From Rhodococcus sp. HNM0569 (GTDB taxonomy: Bacteria; Actinomycetota; Actinomycetes; Mycobacteriales; Mycobacteriaceae), in the NCBI RefSeq assembly GCF_012726205.1, contig NZ_JAASAE010000003.1:1-64000 (forward strand): a stretch of DNA of 64,000 nucleotides, read 5' to 3'. The position numbers and the translations under genes are program-made. This document shows positions 16,457 through 27,883 of the stretch, one piece after another. Within the stretch, counting starts at the first letter, position 1. Each line of letters starts with the position of its first letter. The notes below the pieces were generated by a model. That model did no database searches, was not told where the DNA came from, and was given only the letters and a program-made list of their open reading frames with translations.

Positions 16457-16948
16457 TCAGTGGCCCCCGTCGGCCTTCAACCGTGCGAACGACGCCTCGA
16501 TCTCGGCCTCGGCCTCGGCGCGCCCGACCCAGTCGGCGGCCTCGACATGCTTGCCCGGCTCGAGATCCTTGTAGTGCACGAAGAAGTGCTTGATCGCGTC
16601 GAGCTCGAACTGCGACACGTCGCCGATGTCCTGGATGTGATCCCACCGGGTGTCGCCGGCCGGAACGCACAGGATCTTGTCGTCGCCGCCGGCCTCGTCG
16701 ACCATCTTGAACATGCCGACCGGACGGGCCTCGACGAGGACGCCGGGAAACACCGACTCGGGCAGCAGAACCATCGCGTCCAGCGGGTCGCCGTCCTCGC
16801 CGAGCGTGTTCTCGATGTAGCCGTAGTCGGCGGGGTAGCCGAACGCCGTGTAGAGGTAGCGGTCGAGCTTGACGCGCCCCGTCTCGTGGTCAACCTCGTA
16901 CTTGTTCCGTTGACCCTTGGGGATCTCGATGGTGACGTCGAACTCCAC
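16457..16948 (-). CDS. ppa: Inorganic pyrophosphatase
   Basis: 163 residues, the usual length for actinobacterial family I enzymes. It splits pyrophosphate and so pulls biosynthetic reactions forward. Visible hallmarks are [13 protein letters not shown], the Mg-binding [20 protein letters not shown] and GDDKILCVP. The start is GTG, with GAGGA a short distance upstream. The gene is divergent from dacB, exactly as ppa and dacB are arranged in M. tuberculosis. Confidence 0.97.
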   Translation of the reverse strand: MEFDVTIEIPKGQRNKYEVDHETGRVKLDRYLYTAFGYPADYGYIENTLGEDGDPLDAMVLLPESVFPGVLVEARPVGMFKMVDEAGGDDKILCVPAGDTRWDHIQDIGDVSQFELDAIKHFFVHYKDLEPGKHVEAADWVGRAEAEAEIEASFARLKADGGH

Positions 16949-17107
16949 GCCGGTTCCTCACTTCGCTCGTCGCTGACGTTTCGTCGGGAAGGATATCGGT
17001 TCACCGCTAGGGTTGTGTCGTCGCCCGTTGCCGATGAGCGCAGTGGGAAGCATGGTGCGTTCGGCGCGGGCGCGCGAGGGGTCGAGATCGGAACGGGCGG
17101 AGGTCCA

Positions 17108-18487
17108 GTGGCGGGCAAGTCGGGCACTCTCGAGGTGCGGCACCGCCGCAACATGCGCATCCTGATCGTCACCGTGCTCGTGCTGGCGGTCGCCGTCGCG
17201 GCCGTCGTCGTGGCGGTGCAGGTTTCACGCAACTCGGAGGACGCCCGCGTCGCACCCGCGCCCGAACTCGTCGACCCGCAGCCGCGCGTCGTTCCCCTCG
17301 CGTCCGACGCGCCACTGCCGGGCGGCGTGGCCGCCGCGCTCGGTCCCGCCGTCGCCGATCCCGCGCTCGGCGCGTTCACCGGAAGCGTGCGCGACGCGCT
17401 CACCGGCGACGTGTTGTGGAGCGCGGGCGAGTCCACGCCGATGACACCCGCGTCCACCACGAAGGTGCTCACCGCCGCGGCCGCACTGCTCACCCTGCCT
17501 GCCGACCAGCGGCTCGAGACCAAGGTCGTCGCCGGGACACAGCCCGGCCAGATCGTCCTCGTCGCGGCCGGCGACCCCACGCTCACGTCCCTGCCCGTCG
17601 GGCAGACGGGGTACTACCCGGGGGCGGCGCACCTGTCCGACCTCGTCGACCAGGTCCGCGCGTCGGGCACCGACGTGCAGTCCGTCGCGGTGGACGCGAG
17701 CATCTACGGCGGGCCGAACATGGCGACCGGGTGGTTCCCCGAGGACATCGGCGCCGGTTACATCACGCCCACGGAACCGGTCATGATCGACGGCGGTCGC
17801 GCCGACCCGCGAGTCGACGAATCGCCGCGCAGCGCCACCCCCGCACTCGACGCGGGCAAGGCGCTCGCGTCGGCACTCGGGCTCGATCCCGCGGCCGTCA
17901 CGGCGGCCGCGGCTCCCGTGGACGCGACGGCCGTCGCGACGGTGCGATCGGCTCCACTGCGTGACCGGCTGCGCCAGATGATGGAACACTCGGACAATGT
18001 GCTCGCCGAAGCCGTCGGACGGGAGGTCGCCGTGAGCCGTGGAAAGCCGGTCACGTTCGACGGCGCCGCGTCGGCCGTCGTCGGTGCCCTGTCGGACGCC
18101 GGTTTCGACATGACCGGCGTCGTGTTGCACGACACCAGCGGCCTCTCGGTCGACGACCGTGTCACGGCCCGCGCCCTCGACGACGTCCTCACGGCCGCCG
18201 CAGGCAACGGCGATCCCCGCTTGCGCGCGCTGCTCGACTACCTGCCCGTCGCCGGGTCCACCGGCAGTCTCTCCGACCGCTACGCGTCGGGCAATCGCGT
18301 CGGCGCCGGGTGGGTGCGAGCGAAGACCGGCACGCTGTCCGAGGCGAGCGGCCTCGCCGGATACGTCGTGGATCAGGACGGCCGTGCGCTCACGTTCGCG
18401 CTGCTCTCGAACGGACGCCCGCCCGAGGTCAGCAGGCCCGCACTCGACACCGTCGCCGCGACCCTCCGCACGTGCGGGTGCCCATGA
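17108..18487 (+). CDS. dacB: D-alanyl-D-alanine carboxypeptidase/endopeptidase, PBP4 family
   Basis: 459 residues with one N-terminal membrane segment (about residues 16-38), so membrane-anchored with the enzyme outside. The three penicillin-binding motifs are present: STTK (SxxK) near residue 116, SDN (SxN) and KTG close to the C-terminus. It trims peptidoglycan cross-links or pentapeptides. GTG 17108 follows GGAGGT by 3-4 nt and leaves a sensible N-terminus, whereas the open frame further upstream runs through the ppa promoter. The next gene starts in its stop codon (ATGA). Confidence 0.93.
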   Translation: MAGKSGTLEVRHRRNMRILIVTVLVLAVAVAAVVVAVQVSRNSEDARVAPAPELVDPQPRVVPLASDAPLPGGVAAALGPAVADPALGAFTGSVRDALTGDVLWSAGESTPMTPASTTKVLTAAAALLTLPADQRLETKVVAGTQPGQIVLVAAGDPTLTSLPVGQTGYYPGAAHLSDLVDQVRASGTDVQSVAVDASIYGGPNMATGWFPEDIGAGYITPTEPVMIDGGRADPRVDESPRSATPALDAGKALASALGLDPAAVTAAAAPVDATAVATVRSAPLRDRLRQMMEHSDNVLAEAVGREVAVSRGKPVTFDGAASAVVGALSDAGFDMTGVVLHDTSGLSVDDRVTARALDDVLTAAAGNGDPRLRALLDYLPVAGSTGSLSDRYASGNRVGAGWVRAKTGTLSEASGLAGYVVDQDGRALTFALLSNGRPPEVSRPALDTVAATLRTCGCP

Positions 18488-19557
18488 CGTCGCGCGGCGA
18501 CGACGCCACCGGCACGGAGAACGCCGAATCGGGCCTGTTCTCCGGATCCGTCGACTGGAACCTCGCCGCACGCACCGGAGCTCGGCTCGCGCGGCCGGGC
18601 CCCGCGATGTCGCGTTACACCCACGACGCCGTCACCGCCGAACTCGTCGCCGCCGCGGTTCGCGCCGAATCGCCGGTGCGCGAGGTCACCGGTCTCGCAG
18701 ACGGCCTGCCGATTCCCGCGGCGCGCGTCCTCGACCGGCCCGGCTGGATCAGCGCGGCCACGTCGTCGATGGCGGAGCTGACCGGCAGCGACGACGCCGC
18801 CCGCGGGCTCGTCGTCGGCAAACCCGCAGGGCTGCAGGTGGGCGTCATGCTCGCGTACCTGTCGTCGGCGATCCTCGGCCAGTACGACCCGTTCACCGAC
18901 GACGGCACGCTGCTGCTCGTCGCGCCCAATGTGGTGGCGGTCGAACGCGCGCTCCGCGTGCAACCGCACGATTTCCGCATGTGGGTGTGTCTGCACGAGG
19001 TCACCCACCGCGTGCAGTTCTCGTCGTCGCCGTGGCTCGCCGACCACATGAAGTCGGCCGTCGACACTCTCGGCGGGGGGGACGACGAGCCACTCACCGA
19101 CATGATCGCGCGACTGTCGGCGGCCGTCCGCGCTCGGCGCGAGAACGCTCCGCGCACCGGTCCGGGCGGACTCGTCGGGCTGCTGCGCGAATCGCAGGCC
19201 CCCGCGCAACGCGACGCACTGGACCGGCTCCTCGTGCTCGGCACCCTGCTCGAAGGGCACGCCGACCACGTGATGGACGCCGTCGGCCCGGCCGTCGTGC
19301 CGACCGTCGGGACCATTCGCGCGGCGTTCGACCGCAGGCGCCGCAGGCCCGCCAATCCGGTGCAGCGGCTCATCCGTGCACTCCTCGGGATGGACGCGAA
19401 GATGGCGCAGTACGTGCGGGGCAAGGCCTTCGTCGACGCGGTGGTCGCGAAGGTCGGGATGGAACGCTTCAACGTCGTGTGGACCGACGCGAGCACGCTC
19501 CCTCGCTACGACGAGATCGACGACCCGGACGCATGGATCGCACGCGTCCTCGGCTGA
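18484..19557 (+). CDS. DUF2342 zinc-dependent metalloprotease-like protein
   Basis: 357 residues of the family annotated as a zinc-dependent metalloprotease or F420-associated hydrolase. The HExxH site is HEVTHRVQF near residue 175, and a second conserved stretch with EGHADHVMDA supplies a third ligand. The true substrate is unknown in the family. It is coupled by ATGA to dacB and overlaps tilS by 25 nt, the same neighbours as Rv3626c, so co-translation with cell-wall and tRNA-modification genes is conserved. Confidence 0.85.
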   Translation: MTSRGDDATGTENAESGLFSGSVDWNLAARTGARLARPGPAMSRYTHDAVTAELVAAAVRAESPVREVTGLADGLPIPAARVLDRPGWISAATSSMAELTGSDDAARGLVVGKPAGLQVGVMLAYLSSAILGQYDPFTDDGTLLLVAPNVVAVERALRVQPHDFRMWVCLHEVTHRVQFSSSPWLADHMKSAVDTLGGGDDEPLTDMIARLSAAVRARRENAPRTGPGGLVGLLRESQAPAQRDALDRLLVLGTLLEGHADHVMDAVGPAVVPTVGTIRAAFDRRRRRPANPVQRLIRALLGMDAKMAQYVRGKAFVDAVVAKVGMERFNVVWTDASTLPRYDEIDDPDAWIARVLG

Positions 19558-20528
19558 TCCCACCCGAGCAGCCCGCGATCCTCGAGATCCGGCACGCGGT
19601 GCGGGCGTGGCTGGCCGACGCCGCGACACGCGACGTCACGGTCGGGCTGTCGGGCGGCGCCGATTCCCTCGCGCTGACCGCCGCGGCGGTCGTCGAAGCG
19701 GACTCCGTGCACGCGGTCGTCGTCGATCACCGACTGCAGGACGGGTCCGATGCCGTCGCGCGCCGGGCCGCCGCGCAGGCCAAGGCGTGGGGGTGCGTGA
19801 GTGCGCGCGTCGTGGAGGTCGACGTGCACGGCGACGGCGGGATGGAAGCCGCCGCCCGGCGCGCACGCTATGCGGCACTCGACGACCGTCGCGACGGGCG
19901 TCCCGTGCTGCTCGCGCACACCCTCGACGACCAGGCCGAGACGGTGCTCCTCGGCCTCGCACGCGGCTCGGGCGGGCGCTCGCTCCGCGGCATGGCGGCG
20001 TTCGACCCGCCGTGGGGCAGGCCGTTGCTCGCGGTACGTCGCAGCACGACGCGTGCCGCGTGCAGCGAACTCGCGGTCGAGCCGCACGACGACCCGCACA
20101 ACACGAGCGCCGAGTTCACCCGTGTGCGACTCCGGCACGAGGTTCTTCCGTTGCTCGACGAGGTGCTCGGCGGCGGCGTCGCACCCGCTCTCGCCCGCAC
20201 CGCGGTACACCTGCGGGAGGACGGGGAGGTGCTCGACGCCGACGCCGCACGTGTGGCATCCCGCACCGTCACCGCCGACGGCGTCGACGCGTCCGCGCTC
20301 GCGCAGCACCCGCCTGCGGTCCGCCGCCGCGTCCTGCGTTCGTGGCTGATCGGCTCGGGTGCAACGGGACTCACCGATCGCACGCTGCGTGCCGTCGACG
20401 ACCTGGTGGCCCGCTGGCACGGCCAGGGTTCGGTCGCGATCGGCGGGGGCACCCCGGAGGCGAGGTTGGTCGTGTCTCGGCGACGTGGCACTCTGAACAC
20501 CGCATTCGAAGACCGAGGAAGGGTTTGA
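19533..20528 (+). CDS. tilS: tRNA(Ile)-lysidine synthetase
   Basis: 331 residues. It attaches lysine to the wobble cytidine of the minor isoleucine tRNA, changing codon reading from AUG to AUA. The PP-loop ATP site is SGGADSLAL near residue 40, followed by the family [16 protein letters not shown] and RRSTTRAAC regions. The reading frame stays open for more than 450 codons upstream through dacB and the DUF2342 gene; ATG 19533 gives the normal length and overlaps the previous gene. Confidence 0.93.
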   Translation: MDRTRPRLIPPEQPAILEIRHAVRAWLADAATRDVTVGLSGGADSLALTAAAVVEADSVHAVVVDHRLQDGSDAVARRAAAQAKAWGCVSARVVEVDVHGDGGMEAAARRARYAALDDRRDGRPVLLAHTLDDQAETVLLGLARGSGGRSLRGMAAFDPPWGRPLLAVRRSTTRAACSELAVEPHDDPHNTSAEFTRVRLRHEVLPLLDEVLGGGVAPALARTAVHLREDGEVLDADAARVASRTVTADGVDASALAQHPPAVRRRVLRSWLIGSGATGLTDRTLRAVDDLVARWHGQGSVAIGGGTPEARLVVSRRRGTLNTAFEDRGRV

Positions 20529-20532
20529 CGGC

Positions 20533-21087
<555 letters not shown>

Positions 21088-21335
21088 TCCCGAGCGGAGT
21101 CGTTCCGCGGCTCGGGCGGCGCGCACGCGCGCGAACACGGGCTTCGCGGTGCCGGGAACCATCGCGGCGTCGTGCGCGTTGGCAAGAAAGACGTCGGTCG
21201 GTGTCGGGCGTCCGCGTGTGCGCCCCCGAACGTGGGGGCTACGACGCGCGGTAACCTGGTTTGTCCGGTTGACAACGCAAGATCTGCACGCAAAGCCCGC
21301 ACTCTCGAAAGGACCGGCCACCTCGGTCGACCTGT

Positions 21336-23768
21336 ATGAACCGAAAGACTGTGATCCGCAATCTGGCGATAGTCGCCGGCATCTTGCTGGTGATCTACCT
21401 GTTCAGTTACTTCGGTAACGACACACGCGGGTTCAAGGAAGTCGACACGTCGGTCGCGATCGCCCAGCTCGACGAGAACAACGTCGAGAAGGCCCAGATC
21501 GACGACCGCGAGCAGCAGGTGCGCCTGTGGCTGAACGGCGGCAACGACGCGACCGAGGGCGAGACGCAGATCATCGCCAAGTACCCGGCGTCGGCGTCCG
21601 AGCAGATCTTCGACACGGTGCGGGACAAGAACCTCACGAGCTACAGCACGACGGTCACGCAGGAGAGCTGGTTCACCTCGATCCTGCTGTTCGTGCTGCC
21701 GATGGTCATCCTCCTCGGCCTGTTCTTCTTCATCATGAGTCGCATGCAGGGCGGCGGCCGCGGCGGCGTCATGGGCTTCGGCAAGTCCAAGGCCAAGCAG
21801 CTGTCGAAGGACATGCCCAAGACCACGTTCTCCGACGTCGCGGGTGCCGACGAGGCCGTCGAAGAGCTCTACGAAATCAAGGACTTCCTGCAGAATCCGG
21901 CGCGCTACCAGGCTCTGGGCGCGAAGATCCCGAAGGGCGTGCTGCTGTACGGCCCGCCCGGCACCGGCAAGACCCTCCTCGCGCGCGCCGTCGCAGGCGA
22001 GGCAGGCGTGCCGTTCTTCACGATCTCCGGGTCCGACTTCGTCGAGATGTTCGTCGGTGTGGGCGCGAGCCGAGTACGCGACCTGTTCGAGCAGGCGAAG
22101 CAGAACAGCCCGTGCATCATCTTCGTCGACGAGATCGACGCGGTCGGCCGTCAGCGCGGCGCCGGTCTCGGCGGCGGCCACGACGAGCGCGAGCAGACGC
22201 TCAACCAGCTGCTCGTCGAGATGGACGGCTTCGGCGACCGGCAGGGCATCATCCTCATCGCCGCCACCAACCGCCCCGACATTCTCGATCCCGCGCTGCT
22301 GCGCCCCGGTCGCTTCGACCGGCAGATCCCGGTCGGTGCCCCCGACCTGGCCGGCCGTCGCGCGATCCTGAAGGTGCACTCGCAGGGCAAGCCGATCGAC
22401 CCGAATGCGGATCTCGAGGGCCTCGCCAAGCGCACCGTCGGCATGTCCGGTGCCGACCTCGCCAATGTCGTCAACGAGGCCGCGCTGCTCACCGCGCGCG
22501 AGAACGGCAACGTCATCACCGAGGCCGCGCTCGAGGAATCCGTCGACCGTGTCGTCGGCGGTCCGCGACGCAAGAGCCGCATCATCTCCGAACAGGAGAA
22601 GAAGGTCACGGCCTACCACGAGGGCGGCCACACCCTCGCGGCGTGGGCGATGCCCGACATCGAACCCGTCTACAAGGTCACGATCCTGGCGCGTGGGCGC
22701 ACCGGTGGCCACGCGATGACGGTCCCCGAGGACGACAAGGGCCTCATGACCCGGTCCGAGATGATCGCGCGACTCGTCATGGCGATGGGTGGCCGTGCGG
22801 CCGAGGAACTCGTGTTCCACGAACCGACGACGGGCGCGTCGTCGGACATCGACATGGCGACGAAGATCGCCCGGGCGATGGTCACCGAGTACGGCATGAG
22901 CGCCAAGCTCGGTGCGGTGCGGTACGGCCAGGAGGGCGGCGATCCGTTCCTCGGCCGGTCGATGGGCCAGCAGTCCGACTACTCGCACGAGATCGCCCGC
23001 GAGATCGACGAAGAGGTTCGCAACCTCATCGAGGCCGCGCACACCGAAGCGTGGGCGATCCTCGATGAGTACCGCGACGTCCTCGACACCCTCGCAGGCG
23101 AGCTGCTCGAACACGAGACGCTCACCCGCAAGGATCTCGAGCGGATCTTCACGTCCGTCGAGAAGCGTCCGCGGATCACGCTGTTCAACGACTTCGGCGA
23201 GCGCACTCCGTCCGACAAGCCGCCGATCAAGACGCCCCGCGAGCTCGCGGCCGAACGCGGCGAGCCGTGGCCGCCCGAACCGGCCATGGCGGGCACCCCC
23301 GGCGTGCCCAACGGTGGGGTGAACAACGGAGGTCAGGCCGACCCCAACGGTCGCCCGGGCGTGCGCCACGAGAACGGCAACACCTACCCGCAACCCGGCC
23401 AGTACCAGCAGCCCGGGCAGCAGTATCCGCAGCCCGGCCAGTACCAGCCTGCCCCGCAGGGTGCGTACTCGGGCCAGGGCTACCAGCCGGGCCAGTACCA
23501 ACCGCCAGCGCCGGGGCAGAACCAGGGACCCGACTACGGTGCGCCTGCGGGCTGGTCCGCTCCGGGCTGGCCGCCCCGGGAACAGGGGGCAGGCTGGAAT
23601 CCGCCCGGTATCGAGCCCGACGGTTCCGGCAGGCACAGCAGCGACGGCAACGGCGAAGGCGGCAGTGGCAACGGTGCCGGAGGCAGTGGCAACGGTGCCG
23701 GAGGCCCTGGCAACGGGGCAGGCGGCGGCAACGCGCCCACCCAGCAGTGGGGTAGCGGAAACCGCTGA
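21336..23768 (+). CDS. ftsH: ATP-dependent zinc metalloprotease FtsH
   Basis: 810 residues. Two membrane segments (about 8-26 and 111-131) flank a small external domain; then the AAA module with [24 protein letters not shown] and the [21 protein letters not shown]; then the zinc protease with HEGGH (about residue 428). It degrades unassembled membrane proteins. The roughly 180-residue C-terminal tail is disordered and repetitive (Q/P/G/Y-rich, then Gly-Asn-Ala), longer than in E. coli. A 248-nt gap upstream contains a TTGACA (21269-21274) and a TAACCT, so it probably has its own promoter; no strong ribosome site is visible. Confidence 0.97.
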   Translation: MNRKTVIRNLAIVAGILLVIYLFSYFGNDTRGFKEVDTSVAIAQLDENNVEKAQIDDREQQVRLWLNGGNDATEGETQIIAKYPASASEQIFDTVRDKNLTSYSTTVTQESWFTSILLFVLPMVILLGLFFFIMSRMQGGGRGGVMGFGKSKAKQLSKDMPKTTFSDVAGADEAVEELYEIKDFLQNPARYQALGAKIPKGVLLYGPPGTGKTLLARAVAGEAGVPFFTISGSDFVEMFVGVGASRVRDLFEQAKQNSPCIIFVDEIDAVGRQRGAGLGGGHDEREQTLNQLLVEMDGFGDRQGIILIAATNRPDILDPALLRPGRFDRQIPVGAPDLAGRRAILKVHSQGKPIDPNADLEGLAKRTVGMSGADLANVVNEAALLTARENGNVITEAALEESVDRVVGGPRRKSRIISEQEKKVTAYHEGGHTLAAWAMPDIEPVYKVTILARGRTGGHAMTVPEDDKGLMTRSEMIARLVMAMGGRAAEELVFHEPTTGASSDIDMATKIARAMVTEYGMSAKLGAVRYGQEGGDPFLGRSMGQQSDYSHEIAREIDEEVRNLIEAAHTEAWAILDEYRDVLDTLAGELLEHETLTRKDLERIFTSVEKRPRITLFNDFGERTPSDKPPIKTPRELAAERGEPWPPEPAMAGTPGVPNGGVNNGGQADPNGRPGVRHENGNTYPQPGQYQQPGQQYPQPGQYQPAPQGAYSGQGYQPGQYQPPAPGQNQGPDYGAPAGWSAPGWPPREQGAGWNPPGIEPDGSGRHSSDGNGEGGSGNGAGGSGNGAGGPGNGAGGGNAPTQQWGSGNR
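23388..23723 (+). repeat. Low-complexity repeats encoding the FtsH tail
   Basis: Imperfect repeats of QPGQYQ-type codons span about 23388-23515. A 21-bp unit GGCAGTGGCAACGGTGCCGG(A) occurs at 23661-23681 and 23682-23702, with a diverged copy at 23703-23723. All are in frame and prone to length change. Confidence 0.8.
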
Positions 23769-23820
23769 CCGTCCACCGCGCCGGGTTCGGCCTGCGCGTA
23801 GCCCGTCCCGGGCCCGGAAG

Positions 23821-23826
23821 TAGGGT
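23821..23826 (+). promoter_or_regulatory. -10 box of folE (leaderless)
   Basis: TAGGGT 8 nt before the GTG start, no ribosome site. Confidence 0.5.
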
Positions 23827-23834
23827 GACGACAC

Positions 23835-24491
23835 GTGCAGCAGACGCGCGAATCAGTGGAGGTGGAGCCCGTGCTCCCAGGCGAGGTGAGCCCGGACGAA
23901 CCGGAGGCGACGGCGACCGGCCGTGTCTTCGATCAGGCGCGGGCCGAGGCCGCCGTGCGTGAGCTCCTCGTCGCCGTGGGAGAGGACCCCGATCGACCGG
24001 GGCTGCTCGACACTCCCGCTCGAGTCGCCCGCGCCTACCGTGAGGTGTTCGCCGGCCTGTACACCGACCCCGATCACGTGCTCGACACAACCTTCGACGA
24101 GGGACATCAGGAGCTCGTACTCGTACGCGACATCCCGATGTACTCGACGTGCGAGCACCACCTCGTGTCTTTCCACGGCGTCGCGCACGTCGGGTACATC
24201 CCCGGCGCGACGGGACGGGTCACCGGCCTCTCCAAGCTCGCCCGCGTCGTCGATCTGTATGCGAAGCGTCCGCAGGTACAGGAGCGGCTCACCAGCCAGA
24301 TCGCGGACGCGATGATGCGCAAGCTCGATCCGCGCGGCGTCATCGTGGTCGTCGAGGCCGAACACCTGTGCATGGCGATGCGCGGCATCCGCAAGGCAGG
24401 CGCCACCACCACGACGTCCGCCGTGCGCGGCATCCTCCAGTCGAGCGCGGTGTCGCGCGCCGAAGCTCTCGACCTGATCCGGCGCAAGTGA
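23835..24491 (+). CDS. folE: GTP cyclohydrolase I
   Basis: 218 residues. It converts GTP to dihydroneopterin triphosphate, the first step of folate synthesis. The zinc ligands are in STCEHHLV (Cys, His) and LCMAMRG (Cys), and the [14 protein letters not shown] end is complete. The N-terminal 35 residues are variable. GTG 23835 follows a TAGGGT box directly. It heads folE-folP-folB-folK, and its stop codon overlaps the folP start as GTGA. Confidence 0.97.
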   Translation: MQQTRESVEVEPVLPGEVSPDEPEATATGRVFDQARAEAAVRELLVAVGEDPDRPGLLDTPARVARAYREVFAGLYTDPDHVLDTTFDEGHQELVLVRDIPMYSTCEHHLVSFHGVAHVGYIPGATGRVTGLSKLARVVDLYAKRPQVQERLTSQIADAMMRKLDPRGVIVVVEAEHLCMAMRGIRKAGATTTTSAVRGILQSSAVSRAEALDLIRRK

Positions 24492-25342
24492 CCGCCGTGC
24501 ACCCGTTGTTGCCGAATCCCGGCCGCACGGCCGTCATGGGCATTCTCAACGTCACGAGCGACTCCTTCTCCGACGGCGGCCGCTATCTCGATCGCGACGC
24601 CGCCCTCGCGCACGCGCTCGGCCTCGCGCGACTCGGTGTCGACGTCGTCGACGTCGGCGGCGAGTCCACCCGTCCCGGGGCCGATCGCGTCGATCCGGAT
24701 GTCGAGGCCGCACGCGTCGCGCCTGTGGTGCGCGACCTCGTGGCCGAGGGTATCTGCGTCAGCGTCGACACGATGCGCGCGTCGGTCGCCGCCGCGGCAC
24801 TCGACGCGGGTGCGCACATCATCAACGACGTGTCCGGCGGTCGCGCCGATGCCGACATGGCGGCCGTCGTGGCCGATGCGGGCGTGCCGTGGATCCTGAT
24901 GCACTGGCGGTCGGCCGCGGACTACGTGCATCGCGGAACCGCCGACCACTACGACGACGTCGTCGCCGACGTCACGCGCGAACTCCTCGAACAGGTCGAC
25001 CTCGCGCTCGCGGCAGGAGTCGCGCCGGAGGCGATCGTCCTCGATCCGGGCCTCGGATTCGCGAAGAACGCCGACCACAACTGGGCGCTGCTGCATGCGC
25101 TCCCACAGTTCAACGCGCTCGGCTATCCGGTCTTGATCGGGGCGTCGCGCAAGCGTTTCCTCGGTGCTCGTCTCGCGGGTGCCGACGGCGTGCCGCCGCC
25201 GCCCGTCGAGCGCGACACGGCCACGGCGACGGTCTCGGCGCTCGCGGCCACACACGGCACGTGGGGTGTGCGCGTGCACGACGTGCGGGGCTCGCTCGAC
25301 GCGATCGCCGTCGCGGATGCCTGGGAGCGTGGGCGTGCCTGA
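24488..25342 (+). CDS. folP: Dihydropteroate synthase
   Basis: 284 residues, TIM barrel. It joins 4-aminobenzoate to the pterin pyrophosphate and is the sulfonamide target. The signatures [15 protein letters not shown] and [16 protein letters not shown] and the pterin-binding [10 protein letters not shown] are intact. GTG 24488 overlaps the folE stop. Its own end overlaps folB. Confidence 0.97.
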   Translation: MTAVHPLLPNPGRTAVMGILNVTSDSFSDGGRYLDRDAALAHALGLARLGVDVVDVGGESTRPGADRVDPDVEAARVAPVVRDLVAEGICVSVDTMRASVAAAALDAGAHIINDVSGGRADADMAAVVADAGVPWILMHWRSAADYVHRGTADHYDDVVADVTRELLEQVDLALAAGVAPEAIVLDPGLGFAKNADHNWALLHALPQFNALGYPVLIGASRKRFLGARLAGADGVPPPPVERDTATATVSALAATHGTWGVRVHDVRGSLDAIAVADAWERGRA

Positions 25343-25736
25343 CCGCATCGCACTGCGCGGGCTCCGGGTCCGCGGCAACCACGGCGTCTTCGCGCACGAG
25401 AAGCGCGACGGCCAGGACTTCGTGGTCGATCTGACGGTGTGGGCTTCGCTCGCCGCCGCGGCGCGGTCCGACGATCTGGCCGACACGCTGCACTACGGCG
25501 AGCTCGCCGAACTCGCGGCGGCCGTCGTGAGCGGGCCGAGCCGGGACCTGATCGAGACGGTCGCGGGCGAGATCGCCGATGCCGTCCTCGCCTACGACGC
25601 GCGCATCGACCGCGTCGAGGCGACCGTGCACAAGCCGTCGGCGCCGATACCGCTGGCGTTCGACGACGTCGCGGTCGTCGTGGACCGGGTAGCCGCGCGG
25701 GACGGAACCGCCGATCGGGGGAGGGCGGAGCGGTGA
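25335..25736 (+). CDS. folB: Dihydroneopterin aldolase
   Basis: 133 residues. It cleaves dihydroneopterin to 6-hydroxymethyl-dihydropterin. [20 protein letters not shown] is the family N-terminus with the conserved Glu, and [15 protein letters not shown] holds the catalytic Lys. GTG 25335 is chosen (ribosome-like GGGA 8 nt before); GTG 25329 is also possible. It overlaps folP and folK by a few bases each. Confidence 0.95.
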   Translation: MPDRIALRGLRVRGNHGVFAHEKRDGQDFVVDLTVWASLAAAARSDDLADTLHYGELAELAAAVVSGPSRDLIETVAGEIADAVLAYDARIDRVEATVHKPSAPIPLAFDDVAVVVDRVAARDGTADRGRAER

Positions 25737-26248
25737 CGCGCGCCGTGCTGTCGATCGGTTCGAACATCGGCGACAGCCGGGCACACCTGGCGTCGGTACT
25801 CACCGGGCTCGCACCGCACGTCGTGGCAGTGTCGTCGGCGTATCGCACAGCCCCGTGGGGCGGCGTCGACCAGCAGGATTTCCTCAATGCGATCGTCGTG
25901 GTCGACGACCCGGCCACGGACTGCCGAGGTTGGCTGGGCCGGGCGCAGCAACTCGAGCGCGATGCCGAACGGGTGCGTGACGTCCGGTGGGGCCCGCGGA
26001 CACTCGACGTCGACATCGTCGTGTGCCGCGACGCCGACGGCGTCGACGTCCGCAGCGACGACCCCGAACTGACACTCCCGCACCCGCGTGCCCACGAGCG
26101 GGCGTTCGTGCTCGTGCCGTGGCTCGAGGTCGAGCCGGACGCCGAACTGGTCGTCGACGGCCGCGCGGTACGGGTCGACGCGGCGCTCGCACTGCTCGAC
26201 GCCGACGAGCGCGACGGCGTGCGAGCGGACGGGCCGGTGGGCACGTGA
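25733..26248 (+). CDS. folK: 6-hydroxymethyl-7,8-dihydropterin pyrophosphokinase
   Basis: 171 residues. It transfers pyrophosphate from ATP to the pterin alcohol, preparing the folP substrate. SIGSNIGD at the start, [17 protein letters not shown], and the signature [12 protein letters not shown] with two Mg-binding Asp are present. GTGA overlap with folB and with the DUF3180 gene indicates one coupled operon. Confidence 0.96.
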   Translation: MTRAVLSIGSNIGDSRAHLASVLTGLAPHVVAVSSAYRTAPWGGVDQQDFLNAIVVVDDPATDCRGWLGRAQQLERDAERVRDVRWGPRTLDVDIVVCRDADGVDVRSDDPELTLPHPRAHERAFVLVPWLEVEPDAELVVDGRAVRVDAALALLDADERDGVRADGPVGT

Positions 26249-26712
26249 AACCGACCAGGATCTGGGATCTCGTCACGATCGGGGTTGTGGCGCTCGTCGC
26301 AACCTGGATCCTCGTGCGCGTCTTCTACGGCTCGTTCCCGCCGATCCCGCTGCTCGCGGGTGCGTCTCTCTATCCGGTCGCGGCGATCGAAGTCGTCCTC
26401 GCATTCATGATCCGGGCCCGCATCGAGAAGCGGAAGGTGGGCGCAGGTCTGCACGATCTGCATCCCATCATCGCCGCACGAGTTGCCGCGCTGGCCAAGG
26501 CTTCCGCGCTCCTCGGCGCCGCCGCGGGCGGCGTGTGGATCGGTTTCCTCGTCTACCTGATCCCGCAACGGTCGACATTGCAGGCGGCGGCGTCCGACAC
26601 ACCGGGCGCGTGGGTCGGGCTCGGCGGCGCACTCGTTCTGCTCGCCGCCGCGTTGTGGCTCGAACACTGCTGCCGCGCACCGCACGATCCCACCGACAGC
26701 CGACCCGACTGA
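26245..26712 (+). CDS. DUF3180 membrane protein
   Basis: 155 residues with four membrane segments (about 8-28, 36-53, 77-104 and 119-139). It belongs to the DUF3180 family that always follows folK in mycolate actinobacteria (Rv3605c position). Function unknown. GTG start coupled to folK as GTGA. Co-translation with folate genes is a steady feature but no enzymatic motif is visible. Confidence 0.85.
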   Translation: MKPTRIWDLVTIGVVALVATWILVRVFYGSFPPIPLLAGASLYPVAAIEVVLAFMIRARIEKRKVGAGLHDLHPIIAARVAALAKASALLGAAAGGVWIGFLVYLIPQRSTLQAAASDTPGAWVGLGGALVLLAAALWLEHCCRAPHDPTDSRPD

Positions 26713-26743
26713 ATCGGAGCAGGGCTCCGGGCCGGTCGCCACG

Positions 26744-26749
26744 TACCCT
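26744..26749 (+). promoter_or_regulatory. -10 box of the DUF6779-type gene (leaderless)
   Basis: TACCCT 6 nt before the ATG at 26756, without a ribosome site; suggests an internal promoter after the folate operon. Confidence 0.5.
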
Positions 26750-26755
26750 GGTGTC

Positions 26756-27775
26756 ATGACGAATCCCGGTCGAGGCAAGACTGCGCGCCGGTTCTCGCGC
26801 AGGTCCGGTCAGCTGATCGTCGCCGGGATGCTCGCGTTGGCCGTCGTCGCGTCGCTGTTCCTCGTCTTCAGTGACAGCGTGGTTGTGCTCCGGGTGGGCG
26901 TCGTCGTTGCCGCGTGGGCAGCGCTGCTCGGCGCCATCGCACTCGACAAGTACCAGCGTGAGGCTGCGCTCGACCGCGCGAAGACCGAAGACTTGCAGAA
27001 GGTGTACGAGCTGCAACTCGAACGCGAGGTCACCGCCCGCCGCGAGTACGAGCTCACTGTCGAGAAGCGCGTGCGCGAAGAGGTCGGGGCGGACGCGCAG
27101 GAGATGGCGGCCCTGCGCGCAGAACTCGCGGCCCTGCGCAAGAACCTCGAGGTGTTGTTCGACGGGCCGCTGCCCGCCGAGCGCGTCGCACTGCGCGCAG
27201 ACTCGACCCGCATCCAGGAACTCGTCGGCCGGGGCGGTCACAGCGGCGGGTACAACCCGGTCCAGGGCGGAACAGCTCGGGGCGGACACGACGCACGGGT
27301 CCGCAACGGCGCCGTCACGGCTCGCTCCGCCGGGTTCGCCTCGCCGGACGACGCACCCGTCACGGCGGAGACCACGATCGTGCCCGCCGACTATGCGAGC
27401 GCCGGGTACGCACCGCCGCGCGGGAACGAACCGGTGCGGCCCCGGTCCGCCGAGCCGGAAGACCGCGCATCGGACGACACCGAGCCAGAGGAGGTCGAGA
27501 CCGTCGACGAGACGGAGACCTTCGAGGAGTCGGCCGAGGCGTCGGGCGAGGAGGCTGTCGCCGACCAGGAAGGTCCGGTCGACCTCGACGCGGCCGCCAC
27601 CGCAGCCGAGCCCACGACGGACGCCCCCGCACGTGAGGGCGGCCGTCGCAGGCGCAGGGACGAGGACGACGACGGGCCGAGCGGTGCGCACGCGAACGGA
27701 CTCACGGTCGCGGAAATCCTCGCCCGAGCGTCCTCGGAGCAGCGCAGTGGAGGCCGCCGCCGTCGCGCCGACTGA
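26756..27775 (+). CDS. DUF6779-type membrane protein with coiled coil and acidic tail
   Basis: 339 residues occupying the place of Rv3604c. Two membrane segments (about 20-41 and 43-61) are followed by a long charged helix (about 65-135, rich in Glu/Arg heptads) and then a disordered region rich in Pro, Glu and Thr, ending in a basic stretch. The layout suggests a membrane-anchored scaffold with a cytoplasmic coiled coil. No enzymatic signature. It probably has its own leaderless promoter. Confidence 0.8.
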   Translation: MTNPGRGKTARRFSRRSGQLIVAGMLALAVVASLFLVFSDSVVVLRVGVVVAAWAALLGAIALDKYQREAALDRAKTEDLQKVYELQLEREVTARREYELTVEKRVREEVGADAQEMAALRAELAALRKNLEVLFDGPLPAERVALRADSTRIQELVGRGGHSGGYNPVQGGTARGGHDARVRNGAVTARSAGFASPDDAPVTAETTIVPADYASAGYAPPRGNEPVRPRSAEPEDRASDDTEPEEVETVDETETFEESAEASGEEAVADQEGPVDLDAAATAAEPTTDAPAREGGRRRRRDEDDDGPSGAHANGLTVAEILARASSEQRSGGRRRRAD

Positions 27776-27883
27776 TCGTCGTGCCGACGGCACCTGTTGG
27801 CGGCGTCGCATGGACGCGCGCTATCCTCGCCGCAGAACGTCCGGTACCCGCTCGGCGGGACTGGAACGAACGAGAGGACTGCA

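Noticed and set aside
16385-17107. Extension of the DacB frame upstream
   Set aside because: It overlaps ppa on the other strand and adds no conserved sequence; GTG 17108 with GGAGGT is the real start.
23388-23723. Regular repeats that might be read as a CRISPR array
   Set aside because: The units are in frame inside ftsH, have no spacers, and encode a low-complexity tail.
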